Shown here piece after piece: positions 27,746-36,829 of a stretch of 64,000 nt of DNA. Within the stretch, counting starts at the first letter, position 1, and each line of letters opens with the position of its first letter. Position numbers and translations under genes: made by a program. The stretch comes from WHTK01 sp965197795 (GTDB lineage: Bacteria; Chloroflexota; Dehalococcoidia; DSTF01; WHTK01): assembly GCA_965197795.1 (NCBI GenBank), contig OZ240228.1, forward strand, positions 62,001 to 126,000, written 5' to 3'. The notes below the pieces were generated by a model, which saw only the letters and a program-made list of their open reading frames with translations, searched no databases and was not told the origin of the DNA.

Positions 27746-27872
27746 GCTGAGATACCGGACGTCCAGTTCCTTGGACGATCGAGCATAAGTTTGCGACTTT
27801 CAGTCATTGTTAGTCCTCCCTCCGAGGATAACGATGGACGCACCGAATGAACGTAGCCAGTAGGAGGACAAC

Positions 27873-28744
27873 ATGAACGGTACGAAAGAAAACACACAAG
27901 AGACTGGGACGATCTTGGTTCTCGGCGGCACCGGCAAGACCGGCCGCCGAGTGGTAGAACGGCTGGAGGCGCGCGGCCTGCCGGTGCGGGTCGGTTCACG
28001 ATCCGGCGAACCGCCCTTCGACTGGGAGGACAATGCCACGTGGGCGCCGGTGCTCGATGGCGTGGGGTCGGTGTACATCTCGTACTATCCGGACCTTGCC
28101 GCCCCAGGCGCAGTCGAGGCCACGAGTGCGTTCGCCAATCTCGCCGTGGTGAACGGGGTCCGTCGGCTGGTGCTCTTGGCGGGCCGCGGCGAGCCCGAGG
28201 CCGAGCAGGCCGAGCAGGCCGTGCGTCAGTCCGGCGCGGACCTGACAGTCATCCGCGCGACCTGGTTCAGCCAGAACTTCAGCGAGGGTTTCATGCTGGA
28301 GCCTGTGCTCGGCGGCGAGATCGTACTCCCGGCCGGGGAAACGCCCGAGCCGTTCGTCGATGTCGACGACATTGCCGACGTGGCTGTCGCGGCGCTGACC
28401 GACGACCGGCACATCGGCCAGCTCTACGAGCTGACTGGCCCCCGGCTGCTGAGCTTCGCACAAGTGGCCGAGGAGATCGCTGAAGCGACCGGCCACGAGA
28501 TCCGCTACGTGCCGGTCTCGATTGAGCAGTACACGGCCGCTGCTGCCGAGCAGGGCCTGCGGGCGAGGTTATTGACCTGCTCAGGTACCTGTTCGGCGTC
28601 GTTCTGGACGGCCGCAACGCCCACCTGACCGACGGCGTCCAGCGCGCCCTAGGCCGGGAGCCGAAGGACTTCAGGGACTACGCGCGAGAGGCAGCCGCCA
28701 CAGGCGTCTGGGGCGTGGCTGACGTCGCCGGGGCTATCCGATAA
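27873..28744 (+). pseudogene. NmrA-like NAD(P)-binding protein, frameshift near the C-terminus
   Basis: The first 230 residues read ILVLGGTGKTGRRVVERL, the NmrA dinucleotide motif, then LVLLAGRGE and VIRATWFSQNFSE. After a missing base near 28562 the frame continues EVIDLLRYLFGVVLDGRN, then ALGREPKDFRDYAREAAATGVW, to TAA 28742-28744; that tail is typical of the family. The restored length is about 290 residues. Such proteins are redox sensors or quinone oxidoreductases (QOR2-like). The stop overlaps the next ATG as TAATG, so the two genes are translationally coupled. Confidence 0.75.
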
Positions 28745-29225
28745 TGGACGATGCGCTCTTCGCCTTGACGCTTGTAGCAGCCCTCGGCTGTGGTCTCGTG
28801 GCAGGTACGTTCTTCACGTTCTCGACCTTCGTGATGACGGCACTCGCCCGTCTGCCGGCAGCCCAGGGAATCGCCGCCATGCAGTCGATTAACATCGTGG
28901 TGCTCAACCCGTTGTTCATGCGGCGTTTCTTGGTACGGCGTTGGTCTCCGTAGCTGTGGCCGTCTTATCCGCGTTGGAATGGGAAGAGCCGGCGGCCTTC
29001 TACCAGGTTGCCGGCAGCGCCCTCTACCTGGTCGGAACCATCTTCGTAACGATAGCGTTCAATGTCCCACGTAACGACGCGCTGGCGGCCGTTAACCCTG
29101 AGGACGCCGGCAGCGCCGGCCTATGGCGACGCTACGTCACCGAGTGGACGGCCTGGAATCACGTGCGGGGGCTCGCTGCTCTCGCGGCCGCAGCGTCGCT
29201 GACGATTGCCGCGATTGAGATGTAA
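28744..29225 (+). pseudogene. DUF1772 (anthrone oxygenase-like) membrane protein, one frameshift
   Basis: The restored product has about 160 residues and four transmembrane segments: FALTLVAALGCGLVAGTFFTFSTFVM, the break after NPLFM, then VSVAVAVLSALEW, YLVGTIFVTIAFNVPRND and the C-terminal LAALAAAASLTIAAIEM. NVPRND and the WTAWNHVR stretch are DUF1772 hallmarks. One missing base near 28928 restores the frame. The family is linked to anthrone oxygenases and often pairs with NmrA-like genes, as here. Confidence 0.75.
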
Positions 29226-29244
29226 CGCAGGCTCGCAACACCGG

Positions 29245-29282
29245 AAGAGGCCACGCTGGCGGCAGGGGCGGGGCCTCTTTTC
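29245..29282 (+). terminator. Intrinsic terminator of the NmrA/DUF1772 operon
   Basis: An AAGAGGCC and GGCCTCTT inverted repeat with a GC-rich loop runs into TTTT, 20 bases after the DUF1772 stop. Confidence 0.6.
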
Positions 29283-29380
29283 AGTGAAGCCTGGAAACGA
29301 TCATCGCCCTCACCTGGCCGCCGCCGGCAAAGAGCACAGGAAGATAGGACCTGGGAGAAGGTGGCTACAGCCCGAGGGCT

Positions 29381-29806
29381 CTAAGAAACCGTCAGGCCCC
29401 GCTTCTCGATTTCGCGCCGTCCCTGTTCCGGATTGTCGAACGGCACCGTTAGCTCGAGGTGGTAGTCGTCCGGGTCGTCAACGTAGATCGACATGCGGCC
29501 CAGACCGTGGGTCGTCAGCCGGACTGGAACGTCGTGCTTGCCCAGGTGCTCCACCCAGGGATCGTAGTCTTCCAGCCGGATGATGTAGGCGTGATGCTGA
29601 CCGCCACTTCCGGGCGATGGCTGCCGCAGGTCGCTCGCAGGGAAGAAGTCGATGATTGTCCCGGCAAGGTTTACCGAGGCGGGCCCGCCGACGCGCTCCG
29701 GCAACTTCGCGCCGAGAACCTCCGTGTAGAAGCGCTTGGTGCGCTCGACGTCTTGGGTCACCAGGGTCCAGTGTTCGAGCTTCTCGATGTGCGGAGCACC
29801 TGACAT
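29381..29806 (-). CDS. VOC family protein
   Basis: The protein has 141 residues. The start EKLEHWTLVTQDVERTKRFYTEVLGAKL is a typical first VOC repeat with a metal-ligand His; HHAYIIRLEDYDPWVEHLGKHDV gives the second His and YHLELTVPF the Glu. It resembles small extradiol-type or fosfomycin-resistance-like proteins, but without their specific residues the substrate is unknown. It converges with the DUF1772 gene and is 281 bases from cobQ in the divergent direction. Confidence 0.8.
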   Translation of the reverse strand: MSGAPHIEKLEHWTLVTQDVERTKRFYTEVLGAKLPERVGGPASVNLAGTIIDFFPASDLRQPSPGSGGQHHAYIIRLEDYDPWVEHLGKHDVPVRLTTHGLGRMSIYVDDPDDYHLELTVPFDNPEQGRREIEKRGLTVS

Positions 29807-30087
29807 AATTCACCCCCCGTTACCTGGAGTTTTTGTCGCGTTCGAAGCATAGCGAGTTCGTCAAGAGAACCTGAAGCGAGGTTCCTAATCAAACTCCGAC
29901 GGCAACCCACGCAGACGCAACGAACGAACGCCAACGGCTGCGCCCGGCACCTCACTTCGATTCTGAGACCTGGCATTTTGCTGTGTGCCGCCGCGTTTCT
30001 CGCAAGAAACGGTGATGGCGACTCTTGCCCCTGTACCTGACTCGATCGCTAGCTATGCGGCCCCGAGTCTCTTAGGATTCCTGCGAG

Positions 30088-31578
30088 ATGCCCCCAGCCC
30101 GAACGCTAATGATCCAGGGCACGACTTCCGACGCGGGCAAGAGCACGCTTGTTACCGCCCTTTGCCGCGTGCTTGCCCGCCGCGGCGTATCCGTCGCGCC
30201 CTTCAAACCGCAGAACATGGCGCTCAACAGCGCGGTGACAGTCGATGGCGGTGAGATCGGTCGCTCCCAGGCCGTTCAGGCTCAAGCCTGCTACCTCGAA
30301 CCGCACACCGACATGAACCCGGTGCTGCTCAAGCCCAACAGCGACGTCGGCGCCCAGGTGATCATCCAGGGGAAGGCGCTCACGAATATGGAGGCCGGCG
30401 AGTATCACGACTACAAATCGATCGCGAAGGCGGCCGTATTGGAGTCTCATGGGCGTCTTGGCGAGTCGTATGACGTGATCATGGTTGAAGGAGCTGGCAG
30501 CCCGGCGGAGATCAATCTGCGAGATCGCGACATAGCCAACATGGGCTTCGTCGAGGCCGTCGACTGCCCTGTCATCCTGGTCGCTGATATTGACCGCGGT
30601 GGCGTATTCGCTCACCTCGTGGGCACGCTGCAGCTTCTTTCCGCGAGCGAGCAGGCGCGGATCAAAGGCTTCGTGATCAATAGATTTCGCGGCGACATCG
30701 AGCTGCTAAAGCCGGGGCTGAACTGGTTGGCGCGGTACACCGGCAAACCGGTGCTCGGCGTCCTGGCGTACCTGCAAAACCTTCACCTCGAGGCCGAGGA
30801 CGCGATCGCGACCCAGCAGCTCACCGGGCGTGGGCGCCTGCTGCGTATCGCCGTGCCCGTGCTGCCGCGCATCAGCAACCACACCGATTTCGACCCGCTG
30901 CGACTGCACCCGCAAGTTGACCTGCAGTTCATCGGGCCGGGGCAACCTATTCCCGCGTGCGACCTGATCATTCTGCCCGGGAGCAAGAGCGTCCGTCAGG
31001 ATCTGCGCTGGCTGCGTGAAAACCAGTGGGAGGAAGTCATCAAGCGCCACCTGCGTTACGGCGGCAAACTGATGGGGATCTGCGGCGGCCTCCAGATGCT
31101 CGGCAGTCATATCGATGACCCACAAGGAGTCGAGGGAGAACCCGGCGTCAGTCCAGCGCTCGGGCTTCTGGACTTCACAACCACGCTGGGGCCGGAGAAG
31201 CAGCTCCGTAGAGTCAACGGCACGCTGACGCTCGATGACGCCGCGGTTAGCGGCTACGAGATTCATGCCGGTATCAGCCAGGGACCGGCTTTGAGCCAAC
31301 CTCTGGTCAGGATTAGCTCCCGCGCCGACGGCGCCCGCTCGGACGACGGCCTGATAATCGGCACCTACTTGCACGGCGTCTTCGATGACGAGCCAGCCCG
31401 TGCCGCGTTGCTGCGCTGGGCCGGGCTGGATGCGGTGGAAGAGTACGACTATCGCGCCCGCTGCGAGGCGGACATCGAGCGGCTCGCGGACAGCGTAGAG
31501 CGAGAGCTGGACATGGTCCTGATCGAGGAGTTGTTGAGCCTACCCAAGCAGTCAGAACACAGCAAGGTCCGACTCTAG
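30088..31578 (+). CDS. cobQ: Cobyric acid synthase
   Basis: The protein has 496 residues. The N-terminal P-loop-like domain reads MIQGTTSDAGKSTLVTALCR, then KPQNMALNSAVT and EGAGSPAEINLRDRDIANMG, all CobQ signatures. The C-terminal class I glutamine amidotransferase has the Cys in GICGGLQMLG and the His in GTYLHGVF. It amidates four carboxylates of adenosylcobyrinate diamide during B12 synthesis. No other cob gene lies in this window, and no B12 riboswitch is evident upstream. ATG 30088 fits family N-termini; no strong ribosome site is seen. Confidence 0.92.
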   Translation: MPPARTLMIQGTTSDAGKSTLVTALCRVLARRGVSVAPFKPQNMALNSAVTVDGGEIGRSQAVQAQACYLEPHTDMNPVLLKPNSDVGAQVIIQGKALTNMEAGEYHDYKSIAKAAVLESHGRLGESYDVIMVEGAGSPAEINLRDRDIANMGFVEAVDCPVILVADIDRGGVFAHLVGTLQLLSASEQARIKGFVINRFRGDIELLKPGLNWLARYTGKPVLGVLAYLQNLHLEAEDAIATQQLTGRGRLLRIAVPVLPRISNHTDFDPLRLHPQVDLQFIGPGQPIPACDLIILPGSKSVRQDLRWLRENQWEEVIKRHLRYGGKLMGICGGLQMLGSHIDDPQGVEGEPGVSPALGLLDFTTTLGPEKQLRRVNGTLTLDDAAVSGYEIHAGISQGPALSQPLVRISSRADGARSDDGLIIGTYLHGVFDDEPARAALLRWAGLDAVEEYDYRARCEADIERLADSVERELDMVLIEELLSLPKQSEHSKVRL

Positions 31579-31869
31579 TTGTTGCTTGGCAATCCTGTGG
31601 ACGTGTTCAGCACCGGGAAGCTCGGCGTGGCGGATATCAGCCTTGATTCGGTTTCGTGACATCTCCCGATCTGGTAACCTTGCCGCAGGCAACCTTTGAT
31701 CCGTTCACTTCGATGAATCTCGGGTCGCTCACCGACACGAGTCCACCCACCGCGAAAAGTCCGTAATTGCGTCTGACGTCTGTTCGGCTCTCGTAAACGG
31801 TCCGGTCCTTCGTAATCGGTATCGGAACAGTGCCCTGACGGGGCTAGTTGAGAGAGAAGAGACCCAGAC
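31579..31869. other. 291-base leader region before the RRM gene
   Basis: No gene is seen. The stretch is less GC-rich than its neighbours and may hold a long 5' untranslated region, as is common for RNA-binding or cold-shock-type proteins. No clear promoter boxes or terminator could be assigned. Confidence 0.4.
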
Positions 31870-32169
31870 TTGAACATTTACGTAGGCAACCTCAGCTTCG
31901 ACACTTCGGAGCGTGAACTGGAGGCGGCATTTGCCACCTACGGCGCCGTTACTTCGGCGCGCATAGCGACCGACCGCGATACGAACCGGCCGCGAGGCTT
32001 TGGCTTCGTCGAGATGAGCAACCAGACCGAGGCCGAGGCCGCCATCGCCGGCCTCAACGGCACGGACCTGCAGGGCAGGACCCTGACGGTCAACGAGGCG
32101 AGGCCACGCGAAGACCGCGGTGGCGGCGGCCGGCGACCCAATGGCGGTGGCGGCAACCGCCGCTGGTAA
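31870..32169 (+). CDS. RRM-domain RNA-binding protein
   Basis: The protein has 99 residues. RNP2 is NIYVGNLSF and RNP1 is RGFGFVEM, giving one complete RRM over residues 1 to 78, followed by an Arg/Gly-rich tail with GGGGRR and GGGGN. This matches bacterial Rbp proteins of cyanobacteria and Chloroflexota that bind mRNA, often under cold stress. The start is the TTG at 31870, because the RRM begins immediately there and an AGAGAGAAGAG purine run precedes it. Confidence 0.88.
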   Translation: MNIYVGNLSFDTSERELEAAFATYGAVTSARIATDRDTNRPRGFGFVEMSNQTEAEAAIAGLNGTDLQGRTLTVNEARPREDRGGGGRRPNGGGGNRRW

Positions 32170-32238
32170 TCGTTTACAGCAATACCTGATGAGGGGGCGG
32201 CTGAGCCGTCCCTCCCCTTTTCGGGCAGCGAGGAAACA

Positions 32239-32472
32239 ATGACTCTGGACCATGGCTACGCGGTGGACGCGGACAAGCGCTGCACCGCGACGACCAAGAA
32301 ACAACGACAATGCTCGCTGCCCGCACTCGTCGGCCTGTCGAAGTGCGCCCTGCACTCGGGGCTCGCGCGGCCGAAGCGCGATTCACGCCACGGCAACCCA
32401 CAGGCGCTTGACGCATACAGGCGAGCCCTGGTCCAGCCAACCGCCGGACGCGGCACGGGCCGGCAGAATTGA
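32239..32472 (+). CDS. Small Cys-rich protein (DUF5763-like zinc-binding pattern)
   Basis: The protein has 77 residues. The pattern RCTATTKKQRQCSLPALVG followed by SKCALHSG carries three Cys and one His spaced like the small DUF5763-type motif C-x(8)-C-x(10)-C-x2-H, probably a zinc knuckle. AGGAAACA precedes ATG. Its stop overlaps the TTG start of the desaturase, so the two may be coupled. Similar small proteins are common in phage and mobile DNA, though no such context is seen here. Confidence 0.6.
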   Translation: MTLDHGYAVDADKRCTATTKKQRQCSLPALVGLSKCALHSGLARPKRDSRHGNPQALDAYRRALVQPTAGRGTGRQN

Positions 32473-33515
32473 TCGCCGAGCCAGTCGTCGCGGAGGGCGG
32501 CCTGTCGGATTCAGTTCTTCTTCGTCAGCAACATACCGTGGCATATGCGCGCCTCAAGGCGGACATCGCTGCCGCAGGCATTCTGCGCTGCGCGTACGCG
32601 TTCTACCTTCCCCTGATTCTGTTTAGCTTCGCCGGCTACGCCTTGAGCATCTGGGCCATTGTTGCCTGGACTGGATACCTTCCACTACTCGTCGCTTGCC
32701 TTTGCTTCAGTTTCTTCACGACGCAGTTGGCGGGCCTGATGCACGATGGCGGCCACCGCGCGATCTTCCGCTCGACGCGGGCCAACGTCTGGCTTGGAAC
32801 CGCAGCCAGCGCAGCGATCGGCATGGTCCTGGCGAGTTGGACAGAACGCCACAACCGCCATCACGCTCGCCCCAACCAGGAAGGTGTCGACCCAGATATG
32901 GAGGTCCCGTTCCTGGCGCTGACCCGGACGAACTATGAGTCCAAGGACTCTACCCAACGCCTCGCAATCAGGTGGCAGGCTTACTATTACTACCCGCTTG
33001 GTGCGCTCGTCGGCATTTCGAATCGACTCGGCAGCCTTACCTACTTCCTGTCCCACCGTTCTCGCGCCAACCTGGTTCGATTCGCTATTTACCTGCCCTC
33101 GGTTGTCGTCCTCTTCGCAGGGCCGTTTCTCGTCTTCCCGCTAGACAAGGCGATTTTCGTCTTCCTCGTCGTCCACGTCTCGACCGGCATCTACCTTGCC
33201 AACTGCTTTGCGCCCAACCACAAAGGCATGCAGACGCTGCCGCGGGACGCCGAGGTTTCCTTCCTCGAACAGCAAGTCGTAACGGCCCGCAACGTCCGCG
33301 GCGGCTTTCTAACCGACCTGCTATTGGTCGGGCTCAACCACCAGGTCGAGCACCATCTGTTCCCGACCTGCCCGCGCAATAAGCTGCGTCAGCTCGGCCC
33401 ATACGTGCGTCAGACCTGCCTGGAGCAGGGCATAAGCTACTGCGACGTTAGCTTCTTGAATACGAATCGGACGCTGGTGCAGCACCTGCACGGCGTTTCG
33501 CGTGCAGCGCCTTAG
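32469..33515 (+). CDS. Membrane fatty acid desaturase
   Basis: The protein has 348 residues and several membrane helices. The three His boxes are HDGGH at 92-96, HNRHH at 128-132, and QVEHHLFP near residue 294; together they bind the diiron centre. The QxxHH third box is typical of front-end or acyl-lipid desaturases. The start is a TTG overlapping the previous stop. The enzyme introduces a double bond into membrane lipid acyl chains, fitting cold adaptation beside an RRM protein, though this pairing is inferred. Confidence 0.88.
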   Translation: MIAEPVVAEGGLSDSVLLRQQHTVAYARLKADIAAAGILRCAYAFYLPLILFSFAGYALSIWAIVAWTGYLPLLVACLCFSFFTTQLAGLMHDGGHRAIFRSTRANVWLGTAASAAIGMVLASWTERHNRHHARPNQEGVDPDMEVPFLALTRTNYESKDSTQRLAIRWQAYYYYPLGALVGISNRLGSLTYFLSHRSRANLVRFAIYLPSVVVLFAGPFLVFPLDKAIFVFLVVHVSTGIYLANCFAPNHKGMQTLPRDAEVSFLEQQVVTARNVRGGFLTDLLLVGLNHQVEHHLFPTCPRNKLRQLGPYVRQTCLEQGISYCDVSFLNTNRTLVQHLHGVSRAAP

Positions 33516-33590
33516 CGCTTTTGACCCAATAGACAGCCCTCGAAGCCCAGAGTGGACAACGCTGAGGCGCCAGGCCCCAGCAGCCTCGAT

Positions 33591-34106
33591 CTAGAGCGTC
33601 TCGATGGCCGCCTGTACGTCCTCGTACTCGATGGCATAAGCGCCGCGTTCGAGGCGGCGGGCCTGCGCGGCCAGGATCAAGTCGCCCTCGTCTACGCCGT
33701 CCGGGACGGGCGTGATCCAGGTCAGCAGTTCGACAACGACGCCGTTGGGGTCGCGAAAGTAAACCGAGCGCTAGTAGCCACGGTCGATGGGGCCGGAGTA
33801 GGCGACGCCCTCGGCCGATAGCGCGGCCATCGCATCATCGAGGTCGCCGTCGAGGTTGAGCGCGACGTGGTTCAGCGCTCCGGCCTGGACCCGGCCCTCG
33901 ATCGCCTTGCCGGGCTTCGGCACGAAGTAGGCGATGAACTGCTCCGGCCCCGTCTCGAAGAAGAGGTGGACGGACTCCGGGTCGTCCAGGTTGGGTTGCT
34001 CCAGCACCAGCCGCATGCCGAGCAAGCGCGTGTAGAAGTCGACTGTCTTTTCGTAGTTAAGGCCGAAGAGGGCCGGGTGGTTGGTGCCTCGCGTCTTGAT
34101 ACTCAT
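33591..34106 (-). pseudogene. VOC family protein interrupted by an in-frame TAG
   Basis: The frame starts MSIKTRGTNHPALFGLNYEKTV, has ALNHVALNLDG with the second-repeat His, and meets TAG at 33771-33773 after DRGY. The same frame then continues RSVYFRDPNGVVVELLTW, the standard metal-Glu ending of this family, to TAG 33591. The full length would be 171 residues with codon 112 being TAG, probably GAG originally. Truncation would remove the last metal ligand. A mutation or base-call error is likely. Confidence 0.7.
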
Positions 34107-34128
34107 GGCTCGATGGTAGCAAGCATGC

Positions 34129-34159
34129 GAAGAGGGGGCTCTCGAAAGCCCCCTCTTCG
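34129..34159. terminator. Hairpin between two VOC genes
   Basis: A perfect 12-bp stem (GAAGAGGGGGCT and its complement) with a six-base loop follows the minus-strand gene at 34183. It lacks a T-run but is the strongest 3' structure in the gap. Confidence 0.5.
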
Positions 34160-34182
34160 TGATCCTGATCCTGCGTCGTCAG

Positions 34183-35067
34183 CTACCGCACGGCCCCTAG
34201 AATCGTCCGGCCGTTGATGCGGCGTGGTTCCTGGAACTCGCCGACGTTGCGGTTGACCAGTGGCCGCTTATACATGGGGTGCTTGAGGCTGCGGACCTCG
34301 TGCTCGATGCTGAACAGCTTCTTGTTCGTCCTCGGTTCGACGATGTCTACGAAACGGTACTGGTGGTTGCGCGGCTCCTCTGTGACCAGGCCGCGCTTCT
34401 TCAGCGCCTCGTAGGGTTCCGAGAAGTTGGCGACGTAGACGGCGATGTGATGGCCGTCGTAGTCCGGCACCTCGTCTGCCTCGCGGAAGATCAGCTTCTG
34501 GTACTGGCCTACCGAGACCTCGGCGTGGTCGCCGGCCTTCTTGCTGACGACCCGCGCGGCGGCGCCGATGACCTGGTTGTAGAACGCCGCGATTCCTTTC
34601 GTGGTGCCGCGCGGCACGGAGAACTCGACGTACGGAATGCCTACCCGCATCGGCCCGAACTCCGCCGCAGGCTCGGAGCAGCGGAAGAGGTTGCCCCAGG
34701 GTGAGGTGACGTCGATGTGGTCCTTCTTGCGCGACCAGGCGAACTTCGTGCCGTGCAGCTTGTCCTGCACACCCTCCAGCCTATCCGCCAGCCCGTCGAG
34801 GCTGGGCGTGACGATGCCGACGTGGCCGCGGAGGACCTGCGGCGTATTGGTGGGCAGGTGGAACTGCTGCTCGCCCAGGTTGATCCACATGTTCTCCAGC
34901 CCGACCATCATGTGCGGGTCGCGCGTGAAGCCCATGCCCACCAGGTAAAACAGCGTTGCGACGCTCTGGTCGTCAACCTGCACGTTGACGTGTTCCAGCA
35001 TCGCGATGTTACCGACGTCTTCCGCGAAGACTTCTTTGGCAACTTTTACTTTGGTTTGCATAGCCAT
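34183..35067 (-). CDS. VOC family protein, two-repeat type
   Basis: The protein has 294 residues, twice the size of single-repeat VOC proteins. The first half begins AMLEHVNVQVDDQSVATLFYLVGMGF and the second contains GIPYVEFSVPRGTTKGIAAFYNQVIGA and GHHIAVYVANFSEPYEAL. Metal-ligand His residues are visible but some positions are substituted, so an extradiol dioxygenase activity is uncertain. It lies 28 bases downstream of the fumarylacetoacetase-family gene on the same strand, consistent with an operon for aromatic breakdown. Confidence 0.75.
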   Translation of the reverse strand: MAMQTKVKVAKEVFAEDVGNIAMLEHVNVQVDDQSVATLFYLVGMGFTRDPHMMVGLENMWINLGEQQFHLPTNTPQVLRGHVGIVTPSLDGLADRLEGVQDKLHGTKFAWSRKKDHIDVTSPWGNLFRCSEPAAEFGPMRVGIPYVEFSVPRGTTKGIAAFYNQVIGAAARVVSKKAGDHAEVSVGQYQKLIFREADEVPDYDGHHIAVYVANFSEPYEALKKRGLVTEEPRNHQYRFVDIVEPRTNKKLFSIEHEVRSLKHPMYKRPLVNRNVGEFQEPRRINGRTILGAVR

Positions 35068-35095
35068 CTTTCAGCCTCCCGATCTGGGGATTGCA

Positions 35096-36064
35096 CTAAG
35101 CCTTCGCCTCTGCCGGTGTGTACTTGCCGCCGGTCTGGACCGTGGTCGAGCCTACATATCCGGCGTTCTCGCCGCGCGACCGCGCCGCCTCCAGGCGATC
35201 GAGGCGTGTCTCGGTGGGCCACTCGCGCTTGAGGTCATCTTTCACGTCGATGTGAAGACGCCCCATACCCTCGACTTCGAGCTCAATCTTGTTGCCGTCC
35301 TGAAACGCGTGCAGGCCACGGTGATTCGTCCCGGTGGCGACGATGTCACCCGCCTCGAGTGGATGGACAGAGGTGATGAATTCGAGCGAGCGCGGGATGT
35401 CATTGCCCATGTCGTCTGTGTTGAAGTCCTGCTTCAGCGCACCGTTGTTCCACAGCTTGATGCTGAGCTTGTGGGGGTCTTTGACCTCGTCCGCGGTCAC
35501 AATGAAGGGACCGATCGGCGCGAAGGTGTCGCGCGACTTCATCTGGTAGAAGCTTTGGGACGCTGGGACCATGCCGCGAGCCGAGCCGTCGATGAAGTTG
35601 ACGTAGCCAAAGACGTGGCTCATCGCGTCGTTGCGTGAGACGTTGGAGGCACGCTTACCGATGACCACGCCGAGCTCGGCCTCACCCTCGAAGACGTCGG
35701 CCGAGAGATCGGGCAGGACCATCGTGTCGCCGTCGCCGATGACGCAGTGGCCGGACTTGAGGAACGCGTTGATCGGCGCCGGCTCCGGCAGTGTGTGGTT
35801 CTCGAGGTAGTTGACCGCCATGCAAACGATCGTCGCCGGTTTGGGCAGCGGCGCTCGGACCTTGACGGAGTTGAGGGCTTTGCCGGACTCGGCGGCCACG
35901 GCGCTCTCCAGCTTGGCTTTGTAGTTATCCCACTGCTCGATCAGGCCCTTGATCAGGTCCTGCGGCTGCAAGTGTGGGATGTCCTTCACGACTTCGGAGA
36001 CGTCGACAACGTCCTCACCCTTGAGCACGCCAAGCTTGTAGTCATCGAAGAAAAGAAGTTTCAT
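35096..36064 (-). CDS. Fumarylacetoacetate hydrolase family protein
   Basis: The protein has 322 residues. The metal site is given by EGEAELGVVIGK with the two Glu ligands, then FGYVNFIDGSARG and KSRDTFAPIGPFIV, which are standard FAH-family elements. Members hydrolyse C-C bonds of fumarylpyruvate, acylpyruvates or hydroxymuconate derivatives in aromatic degradation. With the VOC gene downstream it fits the end of a ring-cleavage pathway fed by the Rieske oxygenases. It is divergent from the gene at 36173. Confidence 0.85.
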   Translation of the reverse strand: MKLLFFDDYKLGVLKGEDVVDVSEVVKDIPHLQPQDLIKGLIEQWDNYKAKLESAVAAESGKALNSVKVRAPLPKPATIVCMAVNYLENHTLPEPAPINAFLKSGHCVIGDGDTMVLPDLSADVFEGEAELGVVIGKRASNVSRNDAMSHVFGYVNFIDGSARGMVPASQSFYQMKSRDTFAPIGPFIVTADEVKDPHKLSIKLWNNGALKQDFNTDDMGNDIPRSLEFITSVHPLEAGDIVATGTNHRGLHAFQDGNKIELEVEGMGRLHIDVKDDLKREWPTETRLDRLEAARSRGENAGYVGSTTVQTGGKYTPAEAKA

Positions 36065-36172
36065 TAAGCGCCTCCATCGATCGCATCACGCCGGGCCGCA
36101 AGCGGGGACTCCGGCAAATGATACTGCAAGGGACGGCAAAGGGAATCCACGGAGTCGAGAAGGAGATAAACG

Positions 36173-36829
36173 ATGTCGGAAGCCGCGACAGGTCTGCTGG
36201 CCGTCTGGATGGACGTGCCTCCGGAGCAGGAGGAGGACTTCAACCGCTGGTACAACGAGGAGCACCTGGCTGAACGGATGGCCCTGCCTGGCTTCTTGCG
36301 CGTCAGGCGCTTCGTCTCTGTCAGCGGCAGCCCGAAATACGTCGCCCTGTACGACCTGGCGGACGGCGCGATGACCAGCGAGCCGTATCTCAAAGCGCGC
36401 GCCAACCCCACGGAGTGGACGAAGCGGGCCCTGGCCAGCCTGACAGCCAACATCCGCAACGAGTACGAACTCGCCAGTTCGATCGGCGAGTCGCCGGCCA
36501 CGCCAGCGCCGTATTTGCTGATGGTCTGTCTCGACACGGACGACGCGCACGACGCCGAGTTCATCGATTGGTACGACAAGGAACATCTGGCGGCGTTGCA
36601 GTCGGTGCCGGGCTGCTACACGGCGGAGCGGTACCGCGCGACGGATCTCACCCCGGGCTTTCCGAGGAACCTGGCGCTCTACGAGCTGGACGCGCCCGAG
36701 GTCCGCAGCAGCGACGCCTGGCGTAAGGCGTCCGACACGGAGTGGACGCTGCAGATCCGGACGCACTTCCTGTCCAATCGTGCCGACACGATGGGCCAGC
36801 TGATCAAGGTCATCGACAGGCCGGGCTAG
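36173..36829 (+). CDS. Tandem dimeric alpha-beta barrel protein (EthD/DABB-like)
   Basis: The protein has 218 residues made of two homologous halves: EDFNRWYNEEHLAERMALPGF with FVALYDL-like strand KYVALYDLADG in the first, and AEFIDWYDKEHLAALQSVPGC with RNLALYELDAP in the second. The W-Y-x-x-E-H-L core is typical of EthD-related barrels. Such proteins act on aromatic or phenolic intermediates or have no catalytic role. It overlaps the end of the convergent SppA gene by four bases. Confidence 0.7.
   Translation: MSEAATGLLAVWMDVPPEQEEDFNRWYNEEHLAERMALPGFLRVRRFVSVSGSPKYVALYDLADGAMTSEPYLKARANPTEWTKRALASLTANIRNEYELASSIGESPATPAPYLLMVCLDTDDAHDAEFIDWYDKEHLAALQSVPGCYTAERYRATDLTPGFPRNLALYELDAPEVRSSDAWRKASDTEWTLQIRTHFLSNRADTMGQLIKVIDRPG

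Noticed and set aside
29830..30087. Cobalamin riboswitch upstream of cobQ
   Set aside because: No B12-box-like core or pairing pattern was found in this stretch.
33771..33773. TAG as pyrrolysine
   Set aside because: The interrupted families are not pyrrolysine proteins, and intact genes here end normally in TAG; no pyl genes are present.
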